From Ruminobacter sp964520475 (GTDB lineage: Bacteria; Pseudomonadota; Gammaproteobacteria; Enterobacterales; Succinivibrionaceae), in contig CAZFNS010000006.1 in NCBI GenBank assembly GCA_964520475.1, positions 1 to 64,000 on the forward strand: DNA of 64,000 nt, given 5' to 3'. This document shows positions 1 to 7,997 of this stretch, in pieces. Position 1 is the first letter of the stretch, and each line of letters starts with the position of its first letter. A model generated the notes under the pieces. The model was not told the origin of the DNA. It ran no database searches and worked only from the letters and a program-made list of their open reading frames with translations. A program made the position numbers and the translations under genes.

Positions 1-1011
1 GTTTTCGTGGGTCTCCCCGTCTTCATCATCGTCAAAATCGTCGGGTTCTTCAGGGGAAGGAGCGACGGCGACTACCGCGACGAATATCGGAACGACCGCC
101 GCGACGAATATCGGGATGACCGCCGCGACGAATATCGGAACGAATATCGGGACGACGACTACCGGGACGACCGCCGCGACGACTACCGGGACGACCGCCG
201 GGACGACGACTACCGGGACGACCGCCGCGATGACTACCGGGACGACCGCCGGGACGACTACCGGGACGACCGCCGCGACGACTACCGGGACGACCGCCGC
301 TATGGCTACCGCGGCGACTCGCGCGGCGATTACCGGAACGAAGACATACCCGACCCTTTGAGCCTCAAGCAGGCGATGATGCGGCTGCTCGGCCACGTCG
401 CCGGGGGCAATCCCGTCGTCACCCGGGAACATTACCGGGAAGCCGAAAGGTTAATCATTCGGTTCGATCCGAGTCCGATGATCCGGAAACTGCTCATCGG
501 GGCTTTCCGCGTCGGCGCGGCCCCGGATTACGATCCCGAAGGAGATATACGGATGCTTTGCTCCGCGTACCCGGACATGGAGCAAAGGATCACCTGCGTC
601 GCCTGGCTGGTGAATATCGCGGCGGCGGACGGCTCCGTGAGCGGCGAGGAAAAGCGCCGCATCGAAAAAATAGCCTTCGGCATGGGATTCAGCCAACAGA
701 ACCTGCAGCAATTCTTCTGGGAATTCGGTTTCCGCTACGAGGAAAGAAGGGAAGGCGGCGGCTCCGGCGGCCGCGGGGGCGGGTTCAGCGATGACGAAGC
801 GGCCAAACTGGCCTGGGCCAAGGAGATATTCGGCTACCAAGAGGGCATGACCGCGGAGGAACTTTCCAAAATACACAAACAGCTCTTGCGCAAATACCAC
901 CCCGACCATCTCAAAGCCAAGGGAATTCACGAAAGCATGAGGGATGTTTACGAAAAGAAGTCCAAGGACATAAATGAGGCTTACGATGTCCTGAAGAAGA
1001 AGTTGTTCTGA
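1..1011 (+). CDS. djlA: DjlA-like membrane-anchored J-domain co-chaperone, 5' end cut by the window
   Basis: J-domain protein expected to stimulate DnaK at the inner membrane. The frame is open to base 1; a GTG at 7 is possible, but the hydrophobic start (VFVGLPVFIIVKIVGFF) looks like the end of a membrane helix, so the true start is probably upstream. Numbering from the GTG: residues 22-110 are an Asp/Arg/Tyr repeat (units close to DYRDDRR); about 115-245 is a TerB-like helical domain as in E. coli DjlA (AADGSVSGEE); about 268-334 is the J domain with the HPD motif at 298-300. The terminal J domain plus central TerB domain fit DjlA rather than DnaJ. The charged repeat is absent from E. coli DjlA. 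Confidence 0.85.
   Translation, partial: VFVGLPVFIIVKIVGFFRGRSDGDYRDEYRNDRRDEYRDDRRDEYRNEYRDDDYRDDRRDDYRDDRRDDDYRDDRRDDYRDDRRDDYRDDRRDDYRDDRRYGYRGDSRGDYRNEDIPDPLSLKQAMMRLLGHVAGGNPVVTREHYREAERLIIRFDPSPMIRKLLIGAFRVGAAPDYDPEGDIRMLCSAYPDMEQRITCVAWLVNIAAADGSVSGEEKRRIEKIAFGMGFSQQNLQQFFWEFGFRYEERREGGGSGGRGGGFSDDEAAKLAWAKEIFGYQEGMTAEELSKIHKQLLRKYHPDHLKAKGIHESMRDVYEKKSKDINEAYDVLKKKLF
70..336 (+). repeat. Tandem 21-bp-type repeats coding DYRDDRR units
   Basis: Degenerate in-frame repeats, mostly 21 bp (GAC TAC CGG GAC GAC CGC CGC) with shorter variants, run through the linker of djlA. The last five or so copies are nearly identical at DNA level, which suggests recent expansion. Because the unit is a multiple of three, copy-number change would keep the reading frame. 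Confidence 0.9.
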
Positions 1012-1126
1012 GGTCTCCCGCGCCGCGGGAGCGGGCGGAGACGGCGCGGAAAGGGGTTTTCCGGAAAGTTTGACCAAAACCGGCGCGGGACGGTTCCCGC
1101 GCCGGACACAGTGCGGGGAAAGCAAC

Positions 1127-1606
1127 ATGAACAGACTTATTTTAAGCGCGGCGGCGCTCGCGGCGGCGCTCTGCGCCTGCGGCGGGGACGAAAATCCCGC
1201 GCCGGCGGACGCGTCCGCGGGGGAAGCCCTGCAGAAACCCGAGGCCAGGGCGTCCTTCGCCGGGGTGATCCTCGCGGCGGAGCAGGTTCGGATCCAGGCG
1301 GAATTATGCCTCGCCGAGGCGGGTTTCGCGGGTTATCCCGAGGGACAGTCCCCGTCGGGCGGTCCCGCGGAGTGCTCAAACGGCGCCCGGGGCGAGGGCT
1401 GGCGGCTCTACGCGCCCGGGGATTACGCGGGCGGGCCCGTCGCCTCGGTCGAGGTGAGATCCGGCGTGATCACCGCCACCGCCGTCCGGGACGGCGGCCT
1501 GAACGGCGCCTCCGTCGTCCTGGTGCCGCGCGCGTCCGGCTCCGGCCGCGTGAACTGGAAGCGCGACGACGCCGCCTCCGGCTGCGTCGCGGCGAAGCTG
1601 TGCTGA
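1127..1606 (+). CDS. Lipoprotein with a type IV pilin-like globular domain
   Basis: 159 aa from the ATG at 1127, preceded by GGGGAA. The N-terminus (MNRLILSAAALAAALCACGG) is a lipoprotein signal, lipidated probably at C18. The remainder resembles the C-terminal half of type IV pilins: a helical stretch with the first cysteine, then a strand pattern (VEVRSGVITATA...LNGASVVLVP...VNWKRDD) and a closing disulfide-like pair (SGCVAAKLC). The prepilin N-terminal helix and cleavage motif are missing, so it cannot be assembled as an ordinary pilin. Function unknown; the pilin-like assignment is by pattern only. It converges with der across a bidirectional terminator. Confidence 0.6.
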   Translation: MNRLILSAAALAAALCACGGDENPAPADASAGEALQKPEARASFAGVILAAEQVRIQAELCLAEAGFAGYPEGQSPSGGPAECSNGARGEGWRLYAPGDYAGGPVASVEVRSGVITATAVRDGGLNGASVVLVPRASGSGRVNWKRDDAASGCVAAKLC

Positions 1607-1681
1607 CGGGATCCGCGCCCGCCGTTTTTCATGATAACGTCCGTTTATCGTAAAAACGCCGGGACGGGCGCGCCCCGAAAA

Positions 1682-1717
1682 AAGAAAGGCGGCGGCCCCG
1701 GGGCCGCCGCCTTTCTT
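1682..1717. terminator. Bidirectional intrinsic terminator between lipoprotein gene and der
   Basis: A perfect 36-bp palindrome: arms begin AAGAAAGGCGG and end CCGCCTTTCTT around a CCCCGGGG centre. A/T-rich outer ends give a T-rich tail on both strands, between two convergent genes. Confidence 0.85.
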
Positions 1718-1756
1718 CATGTCTCCGCATGCCGGAACCGCCGCGCGGTTTCCCGC

Positions 1757-3358
1757 TTACTTCCCGCGGTCCTTCCGGGCCTTTTTCACGAACTCCATCA
1801 GGCGCCGGCGCTTCCTTATCTGGCTCTGGGTCAGCTTGTTCTTCCGCCCCTCGAACGGGTTCTCGCCGTCGCGGAACTCCAGGCTGATCGGGGTGCCGAC
1901 GATATTGAGGCTCTTGCGGAAATAGTTGTTGAGGTAGCGCCGGTAGGCGTCGGTGAGATCGCCCGTCTTGTTCCCGTGGATGATGACGCGCGGGGGATTG
2001 TAGCCGCCCGGGTGGGCGAACTTCAGCCGGACCCGGCGCCCCTTCGAGAGCGGCGGCTGCAGCTCCCGGGTCGCCATGTCGAGGATGCGGGTGAGTTTGG
2101 AGGCGCTTACCCGGGTCGTCGCCGAGCGGTAGGCGCTGCGTATCGATTCGAAAAGGTGCCCCACCCCGGTGCCGTGCAGCGCCGAGATGAAATGGATCTC
2201 CGCGAAGTCGGCAAAGCCCAGGCGCAGTTCCAGATCCCGCCTGATCTTATCCTTGGTTTCCCGGTCGAGCCCGTCCCACTTGTTGACGGCGATGACCACC
2301 GAGCGGCCGCTCTGGATGACGAAGCCGAGCAGGCTGAGATCCTGGTCGGTGACCCCCTCGCGGGCGTCCATGACGAGCACGGTCACGTTGCTGTCCTCGA
2401 TGGCCTTCAGCGTCTTGACCACCGAGAACTTCTCCACGGTCTCGCTGACCTTCTTGCGCCGGCGCACTCCGGCGGTGTCGATCACGATGTAGTCCTGCCC
2501 GTCTTTTTTCAGGGGGATGTAGATGGAGTCCCGGGTGGTGCCGGGCTGATCGTAGACGATGACGCGGTCTTCCCCGAGCAGGCGGTTCGTGAGGGTCGAC
2601 TTGCCGACGTTGGGCTTGCCCGCGATGGCGAACTTGATGGGCAGATCCGCGAACGCGCCGCGCTCCTCCCCGGTCTCCTCCGCGGCCGCCGCGCCGTCCG
2701 GGCCCGCCTCGTCCTTAAGCGCGTGCCGCTCCTTCCAGGCGTGCCAGTCGAAGCCGCCGGCGTCCTGATCCACGGGCACGTTGTCCAGGAAGTCGAAGCC
2801 TTTTTCCCACTTCAGCTCCTCCGGGTCGTCGAAAGGCCCGGGCGCGGGCGGCTCGCGCTCCTCCCCGGCCAGGACCGGGGCGAGGGCCTCGTCGAGCAGC
2901 GCGGTGAGGCCGCGGCCGTGGGCCGCGGAAACCGGGTAAACGTCCGGGATCCCCAGGGCGTACAACTCGGCCGTGGCGACGTCGGCGTCGAGCCCGTCGA
3001 TCTTGTTGGCCACCAGCACGGTCTTCTTGCGGTGCCGCCTGATGTAATCCGCGATCAGGTAATCGCCGGAGGTCAGGCCGCCGCGGGCGTCCACCAGGAA
3101 GAACACCAGATCCGCCTCGTCGATGGCGAGCAGGGACTGCTCCGCCATGCGCGACTCGATGCCCTCCTCGCTGCCGTCGATGCCGCCGGTGTCGATCAGG
3201 ATGTACTCGCGGTCGCCGTAGACGGCGCGGCCGTACTTGCGGTCCCGCGTGAGGCCCGGGAAATCGGCCACCAGCGCGTCGCGCGTTTTGGTCAGACGGT
3301 TGAACAGAGTGGACTTACCCACGTTCGGGCGTCCCACCAGAGCGACAACCTTGGACAA
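1757..3358 (-). CDS. der: Ribosome-assembly GTPase Der (EngA)
   Basis: Tandem-GTPase factor needed for 50S subunit maturation. First G domain: P-loop GRPNVGKS at residues 9-16, DTGG at 57-60, NKID at 118-121. Second G domain: GKPNVGKS at about 247-254, with DTAG and NKWD downstream, then a C-terminal KH-like domain ending in a basic tail. The linker between the G domains (about 165-238) is acidic and roughly twice the E. coli length, explaining 533 aa against about 490. The start is a TTG with an AGAGGAAGAG ribosome-binding site. It is last in the minus-strand series rlmN to der, as in E. coli. Confidence 0.97.
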   Translation of the reverse strand: MSKVVALVGRPNVGKSTLFNRLTKTRDALVADFPGLTRDRKYGRAVYGDREYILIDTGGIDGSEEGIESRMAEQSLLAIDEADLVFFLVDARGGLTSGDYLIADYIRRHRKKTVLVANKIDGLDADVATAELYALGIPDVYPVSAAHGRGLTALLDEALAPVLAGEEREPPAPGPFDDPEELKWEKGFDFLDNVPVDQDAGGFDWHAWKERHALKDEAGPDGAAAAEETGEERGAFADLPIKFAIAGKPNVGKSTLTNRLLGEDRVIVYDQPGTTRDSIYIPLKKDGQDYIVIDTAGVRRRKKVSETVEKFSVVKTLKAIEDSNVTVLVMDAREGVTDQDLSLLGFVIQSGRSVVIAVNKWDGLDRETKDKIRRDLELRLGFADFAEIHFISALHGTGVGHLFESIRSAYRSATTRVSASKLTRILDMATRELQPPLSKGRRVRLKFAHPGGYNPPRVIIHGNKTGDLTDAYRRYLNNYFRKSLNIVGTPISLEFRDGENPFEGRKNKLTQSQIRKRRRLMEFVKKARKDRGK

Positions 3359-3373
3359 AATTCTCTTCCTCTT

Positions 3374-3407
3374 AAAAACCGGGGCCGGCCCGCCAGGGGC
3401 GGGCCGG
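3374..3407 (-). terminator. Internal terminator between bamB and der
   Basis: A 10-bp perfect stem (3385-3394 with 3398-3407, CCGGCCCGCC/GGCGGGCCGG, 3-nt loop) is followed on the minus strand by CCCCGG and TTTTT. It lies between bamB and der and could reduce der transcription from upstream. Confidence 0.6.
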
Positions 3408-3450
3408 TCCGCAAAATACGATAAGCCGGAACGCGGCCGCGCCGCCGTTC

Positions 3451-4653
3451 CTAGTCCTCTTCCGCGCTTTCGCCGGCCAGATCGACGGCGTACAGGGTGC
3501 CGTCCCGCGACTGCACGAACAGCAGATCCTCATCGGGAACCGCGGCGGTGTAAAGCCCGCTCGAGTCGAGCATGTTCATGGATTTGATCTCCCCCGTCGC
3601 GTCGTCCAGCAGGTAGAGGAAGCCTTCGTAGTCCCCCACGACGACGTGGCGCTTGTAATACGCGGGCGCCGTGACCTTCCGGTAGGTCAGGCTCGTGTTC
3701 ACCCAGCGCTGCGTTCCGTCGACCCTGATGACGGCGTACACGTGGCCGGACACGTCCGTCATGGCGATGTCGCTCGAGTCGCTGGCCATGTTCAGGCACG
3801 ACGCGTACTGCCTCCGCCAGATCGGCGCCATGTCGGGCAGCAGGACGCCCTGCAGGTTGCCGTTGAAAGCCACGGCGTACACTTCGTTGAGGATGCTGAC
3901 GGGAGTGCTGTTCACGTCGCTCAGACGGGCGATCGTCGTGGCCCCGCTCGACACGTTGACCTGGATCTGGTTGATCAGCACGCCGTTTTCCTGGGACACG
4001 ATGTTGACCTTGCCCGACGAGGTCCCGTACAGCACCACCTTGTCGGCGATCGTCACGGGGCTGCCGTCGCCGCGCAGCGAGATGATGGCGCCGTCGTTGC
4101 CGGTGTTCCACAGCTTTTTGCCGTCTTCGGAGGAGAAGGCCATGAGCTGCCCGTTGACGGTCAGCACGAAGACCCGGTCATAGCCGGCCGCCGGGGCGGA
4201 CATGACCTCCTGCCCCACCTCGGCCTTCCACTTCAGGGAGCCGTCCTCCGCGTCCAGCGCGTACAGGTACCCGTTCTCGCTGGCGACGTACAGGGTCCCG
4301 TACTGCAGCGCGAGCCCTCCCGACAGGCGGGCCGAGCGGCGGTCGTCGTTCTCCTCCTCGTCGCCGAGGTCGGCGTACCACTCGCGCGAGCCGTCCTCCT
4401 TGCGCAGGGCGTAAACGTCGCCGTTCCGCGACGCGGCGTAAACCTTCACCTCGTCGAACACGGGGGTCAGTTGGTTGTAGTAGCCGCCCACGCCCGGGCC
4501 CACGGAGGTGCTCCACACGATCCGGATCTCCTCGGAGTTGGTGATCAGCGGGGCCTCCACGGGCTGGTACACGTCCACGTCGGGATTGCAGCCCGCGAGC
4601 GCGGCCGTCAGAAACACGGCCGCGAGCGGCCCTTTCCCGAAAAAGCTTGCCAT
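3451..4653 (-). CDS. bamB: Outer-membrane assembly lipoprotein BamB
   Basis: Scaffold lipoprotein of the BAM complex that inserts beta-barrel proteins into the outer membrane. 400 aa with a lipoprotein signal ending LAGC (C22) and an eight-bladed propeller built of PQQ-type repeats (recurrent YALDAEDGSLKWKAEVG-like strings from about residue 80 to the end). Length and position between yfgM and der match E. coli BamB (392 aa). The 60-bp gap from yfgM suggests co-transcription. Confidence 0.95.
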   Translation of the reverse strand: MASFFGKGPLAAVFLTAALAGCNPDVDVYQPVEAPLITNSEEIRIVWSTSVGPGVGGYYNQLTPVFDEVKVYAASRNGDVYALRKEDGSREWYADLGDEEENDDRRSARLSGGLALQYGTLYVASENGYLYALDAEDGSLKWKAEVGQEVMSAPAAGYDRVFVLTVNGQLMAFSSEDGKKLWNTGNDGAIISLRGDGSPVTIADKVVLYGTSSGKVNIVSQENGVLINQIQVNVSSGATTIARLSDVNSTPVSILNEVYAVAFNGNLQGVLLPDMAPIWRRQYASCLNMASDSSDIAMTDVSGHVYAVIRVDGTQRWVNTSLTYRKVTAPAYYKRHVVVGDYEGFLYLLDDATGEIKSMNMLDSSGLYTAAVPDEDLLFVQSRDGTLYAVDLAGESAEED

Positions 4654-4713
4654 CTGCGTTAATCTCCCAGTGCGGTGTCTGTTATCAGCCCCGGCGCGCG
4701 CCGGGGCGGACGG

Positions 4714-5574
4714 TCATTTGCCCGTCGCGGGGCTTTTTTCGGTTTGTTCCGGAGCGGCCGCGTCCTTGGCGTCCTTGGCGTCCTTGGCGTCCTTGGCGTC
4801 CTTGCCGGCCGCGCCGTCGGCGCCGGCCGCCGGCGACGCGCCGGTCACGCCGTCAGCCTCCGGGGCGCCCTCCGCCGGAGCCTTGCCGGCGGCCGCTTCC
4901 TTCCCGGCGGGAGCCGTTCCGTCCAGGTTCGCCTTGACGCCGGGCGCGAAGTTGAGCGAGTCCTTCTTCATCTTGATCAGCGTGACGTCCTCGTCCGGAT
5001 CCGCCAGGGTCAGGGCTTCGGAATAGAGCTTGAACGCCTCTTCGGTCTTGCCCGCGGCGTAGGCGATGTCGCCCCGCTGGGCCGCGATCTCGAATTTGAA
5101 CGAGTCGGCGTTCCCGATCGCGTCGAGATAAGCCCCGGCCTCGTCGTATTTTTTAAGCTCGAGCGAGATCCGCGCGACCCGGAGCCGGATGATGTCGTCG
5201 AGAATGCCGTCGCGGGCCGCCCCGATCGATCCGGAAAGGATCTCCGCGGCCTCCGCGAATTTCTTCTCGCCGACGAACTGCTTGGCGAGGCTCAGCGCCG
5301 CCAGCTGGCTGTAAACGTCGCGGCGGTGCGTCTCGATGAAGCTTTTGATGGCCTCGACGCTCTTGGGGTCGGCCTTGTCGGCGCTCATCACCGTCGAGTA
5401 GAACTCGGCGGCGTTGCGGTAGCGCTGGTTCCGCGCGTAGTCCCGGTACCAGAAGACGGCCGTGATGATGACGATCGCCAGGATCACGCCCGAAACGATG
5501 CCCTTCCAGTTGTCCTGCCACCACTTGTGCAGTTCTTCTTCCCGCTGTTGCGCGTCAGCCTCGAAAACATCCAT
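4714..5574 (-). CDS. yfgM: YfgM-type SecYEG-associated TPR protein
   Basis: Inner-membrane protein with a short cytoplasmic N-terminus, one membrane helix (about 25-42, GIVSGVILAIVIITAVFW) and a periplasmic TPR-like domain (about 50-210). YfgM associates with SecYEG and PpiD and helps hand over secreted proteins. 286 aa against about 206 in E. coli: the extra C-terminus is low complexity, Ala/Asp/Lys/Gly-rich, with five consecutive KDA-type codon triplets. Located between hisS and bamB as in E. coli, 12 bp after hisS. Confidence 0.92.
   Translation of the reverse strand: MDVFEADAQQREEELHKWWQDNWKGIVSGVILAIVIITAVFWYRDYARNQRYRNAAEFYSTVMSADKADPKSVEAIKSFIETHRRDVYSQLAALSLAKQFVGEKKFAEAAEILSGSIGAARDGILDDIIRLRVARISLELKKYDEAGAYLDAIGNADSFKFEIAAQRGDIAYAAGKTEEAFKLYSEALTLADPDEDVTLIKMKKDSLNFAPGVKANLDGTAPAGKEAAAGKAPAEGAPEADGVTGASPAAGADGAAGKDAKDAKDAKDAKDAAAPEQTEKSPATGK
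4762..4806 (-). repeat. Five tandem 9-bp repeats in the yfgM tail
   Basis: Unit GTCCTTGGC on the plus strand (KDA-type triplets on the coding strand), four perfect copies and a fifth with one change. A 9-bp unit keeps frame when copy number changes, so this is a candidate variable-number repeat. Confidence 0.9.
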
Positions 5575-5586
5575 TGTATGCTCCTT

Positions 5587-6855
5587 CTAAAATACGCTTT
5601 TGAAATAAGCGGCGGCCGCCGCCCTTTCGATGGTCTTCTGCTCACCCGTCCGGAGGTCCTTGACGCTGACGGCGCCGCGGGCGATCTCGTCGTCGCCGAC
5701 GATCACCGCGAAGCGCGCCCCCGACCTGTCGGCGTGAGCCATCTGTTTTTTGAATTTGCCGCCCCCGCAGTGCGTCAGGACGCCGAGCCCGGGGAGCGCC
5801 CGGCGGAGCTCCAGCGCGAGGCCGAGCTGCCCCTTCTCCGCTTCGGCGCCCATCGCGAGGATTATGACGTCCGCGGCGGGCGCGGGTTTGACCAGCCCCA
5901 GGCTCCCGAGCAGCAGCATGAGCCTCTCCATGCCCACGGCGAAGCCCACCGCCGGGGTCGGGGGGCCGCCGAGCTCCTCCACCAGGCCGTCGTAGCGGCC
6001 GCCGCCGCACACGGTGCCCTGGGCGCCGAGCGCGTCCGTGACCCACTCGAACACGGTCAGGTTGTAGTAGTCGAGGCCCCGGACCAGCCGGTCGTTGAGC
6101 TCGTAGCGGACGCCCAGGGCGTCCAGCCTTTCGCGCAGCCCCCGGAAATGGGCCTTCGTCTCCTCCCCGAAACAGTCGGAGAGCTTCGGGGCGTCTTTGA
6201 GGACCGCGGCGACCTCCTCGTTTTTGCTGTCCAGGACGCGCAGGGGGTTGACGGCCGTCCGCCGCCGGGAATCCTCGTCGAGGGCGTCGGCGCGCTCCTC
6301 AAGGAAAGCCACCAGCGCCTTCCGGTAGACCGCGCGCTCCGCCGCCGAGCCGAGCGAGTTGAGCTGCAGGGTCACGTGCCCGGTCAGGCCCAGCTTCGCG
6401 AGAACCTCGGCCGTGAAGGCCACGATCTCGGCGTCGATGTCCGGGCCCGTCAGCCCGAACACCTCGCAGCCGAACTGGTGGAACTGCCGGTAGCGGCCTT
6501 TCTGCGGCCGCTCGTGGCGGAACATCGGCCCCGCGTACCAGAGCCGCTGCTCGCCGCCGCGCAGCATGCCGTTCTCGAGGCAGGCCCGCACGCACCCCGC
6601 CGTGCCCTCCGGACGCAGGGAGAGCGAGTCGCCGTCCCGGTCCGTGAAGGTGTACATTTCCTTTTCCACCACGTCGGTGACCTCGCCGATGGCTCGCCGG
6701 AACAGGCCGGTTTTCTCGAGCACCGGGAAGCGGATCTCGGCGAAGCCGAACGAGGACGCCGTCTCTTTCAGCGTGTCCTCGACCTGCCGCCACATGCCGC
6801 TTTCCGGGGGCGGCAGATCGTTCATGCCCCGGATCGCGCTTATTTTAACCGCCAA
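5587..6855 (-). CDS. hisS: Histidyl-tRNA synthetase
   Basis: Class II synthetase charging tRNA-His. The start is taken as TTG at 6855 (MAVKISAIRGMNDLPP), giving 422 aa against 424 in E. coli; the longer upstream frame reads an unrelated arginine-rich sequence and overlaps ispG. AGGAA lies about 10 nt upstream. Visible motifs: motif 2 FRHERPQKGRYRQFHQFGCE, and the histidine-specific LVRGLDYYNLTVFEW followed by GGGRYDGLVEELGG. The C-terminal anticodon-binding domain is complete. The 26-bp gap to ispG fits an operon. Confidence 0.96.
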   Translation of the reverse strand: MAVKISAIRGMNDLPPPESGMWRQVEDTLKETASSFGFAEIRFPVLEKTGLFRRAIGEVTDVVEKEMYTFTDRDGDSLSLRPEGTAGCVRACLENGMLRGGEQRLWYAGPMFRHERPQKGRYRQFHQFGCEVFGLTGPDIDAEIVAFTAEVLAKLGLTGHVTLQLNSLGSAAERAVYRKALVAFLEERADALDEDSRRRTAVNPLRVLDSKNEEVAAVLKDAPKLSDCFGEETKAHFRGLRERLDALGVRYELNDRLVRGLDYYNLTVFEWVTDALGAQGTVCGGGRYDGLVEELGGPPTPAVGFAVGMERLMLLLGSLGLVKPAPAADVIILAMGAEAEKGQLGLALELRRALPGLGVLTHCGGGKFKKQMAHADRSGARFAVIVGDDEIARGAVSVKDLRTGEQKTIERAAAAAYFKSVF

Positions 6856-6881
6856 CTTAACTGGTTTCCTGTAACGACGGG

Positions 6882-7985
6882 CTAAAGGCCGGAACCGGCC
6901 TTCGCGGCCGCCCGGGCGGCGACGCGGGCGCGGACGCGCCTTTCGATCTCGTCCGCGACGCGCGCGTTGTCGACGCGGTCCACCCTCGTCCCGTCCTCGT
7001 AAATGTAACTTTTGCCGCCGCCGGCCCCGCACGCGGCGACGTCCACCCGCGCGGCCTCGCCGGGGCCGTTCACCACGCAGCCCATCAGGGCCACGTCGAC
7101 CGGCTCCGTGACGTCGGCGAGCCGCCGCTCCAGCTCGTTCACCGCGGCGACGACGTCGAAGCCCCGGCGCGAGCAGGTCGGGCAGGCGATGACGTTGACG
7201 CCCCGCGAGCGCAGCCCGAGCACCCGGAGAATGTCGAAGGCGACCTTAACCTCCTCCACCGGGTCGGCGGCGAGGGACACCCTCATGGTGTCGCCGATGC
7301 CTTCCCGGAGCAGCCAGGAAAGCCCCGCGGCGCTCATGACCGTGCCCCGGCGCGGGCCGCCCGCCTCGGTTATGCCGAGATGGAGCGGCTGTTCGATTTT
7401 CCGGCTCAGGAGTTTGTAGGCCTCGTACGCGGTGAACACGTCCGACGCCTTGACGCTCACCTTGAAATCGGGGAAATCGTAGCGCTCGAGAATGGCGGCG
7501 TGGCGCAGCGCCGACTCCACCAGCGCCTCGGGGACCGGCTCGCCGTAGCGCTCGAGGATATCCTTCTCGAGCGACCCGGCGTTGACGCCGATGCGGATGG
7601 GGATCCCGTGATCCCGCGCGCTGTCGATCACGGCGCGGATCTTGTCCTCCCCGCCGATGTTGCCGGGATTGATGCGCAGGCAGTCGGCGCCGTACTCCGC
7701 GACCTTGAGCGCGATGCGGTAGTCGAAATGGATGTCGGCCACCACGGGGATCGGCGAGGCCCGCTTTATTTCCCGGAAAGCCTCGGCGGCCCGCGCGTTC
7801 GGCACGCTCACCCTGACGATGTCGGCGCCCGCCGCGGCGATCCTGCCGATCTGCGCGACGGTGGCCGCGACGTCCTCCGTTGCGGTGGAGGTCATGCTCT
7901 GCACCGACACCGGGGCGTCCCCGCCCACGGGGACGTTACCCACCATGATGCGGCGGGTCGGGCGTCTCTTGATCGGTTCTGTCAA
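6882..7985 (-). CDS. ispG: 4-hydroxy-3-methylbut-2-enyl diphosphate synthase IspG (GcpE)
   Basis: Iron-sulfur enzyme of the MEP isoprenoid pathway converting MEcPP to HMBPP. 367 aa, with N-terminal TIM barrel (SVQSMTSTATEDVAATVAQI near the start) and the C-terminal cluster-binding domain: cysteines of IACPTCSRRG and CVVNGPGEA. The start is a TTG with GGAGG placed 8 nt upstream, overlapping the rodZ stop region, so translation may be coupled. Its need for a 4Fe-4S cluster is relevant to the reduced isc locus a few kb away. Confidence 0.96.
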   Translation of the reverse strand: MTEPIKRRPTRRIMVGNVPVGGDAPVSVQSMTSTATEDVAATVAQIGRIAAAGADIVRVSVPNARAAEAFREIKRASPIPVVADIHFDYRIALKVAEYGADCLRINPGNIGGEDKIRAVIDSARDHGIPIRIGVNAGSLEKDILERYGEPVPEALVESALRHAAILERYDFPDFKVSVKASDVFTAYEAYKLLSRKIEQPLHLGITEAGGPRRGTVMSAAGLSWLLREGIGDTMRVSLAADPVEEVKVAFDILRVLGLRSRGVNVIACPTCSRRGFDVVAAVNELERRLADVTEPVDVALMGCVVNGPGEAARVDVAACGAGGGKSYIYEDGTRVDRVDNARVADEIERRVRARVAARAAAKAGSGL

Positions 7986-7997
7986 AATCGTCCTCCG

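Noticed and set aside
116..361. 81-residue Thr/Gly repeat frame
   Set aside because: Out-of-frame reading of the djlA DYRDDRR repeats.
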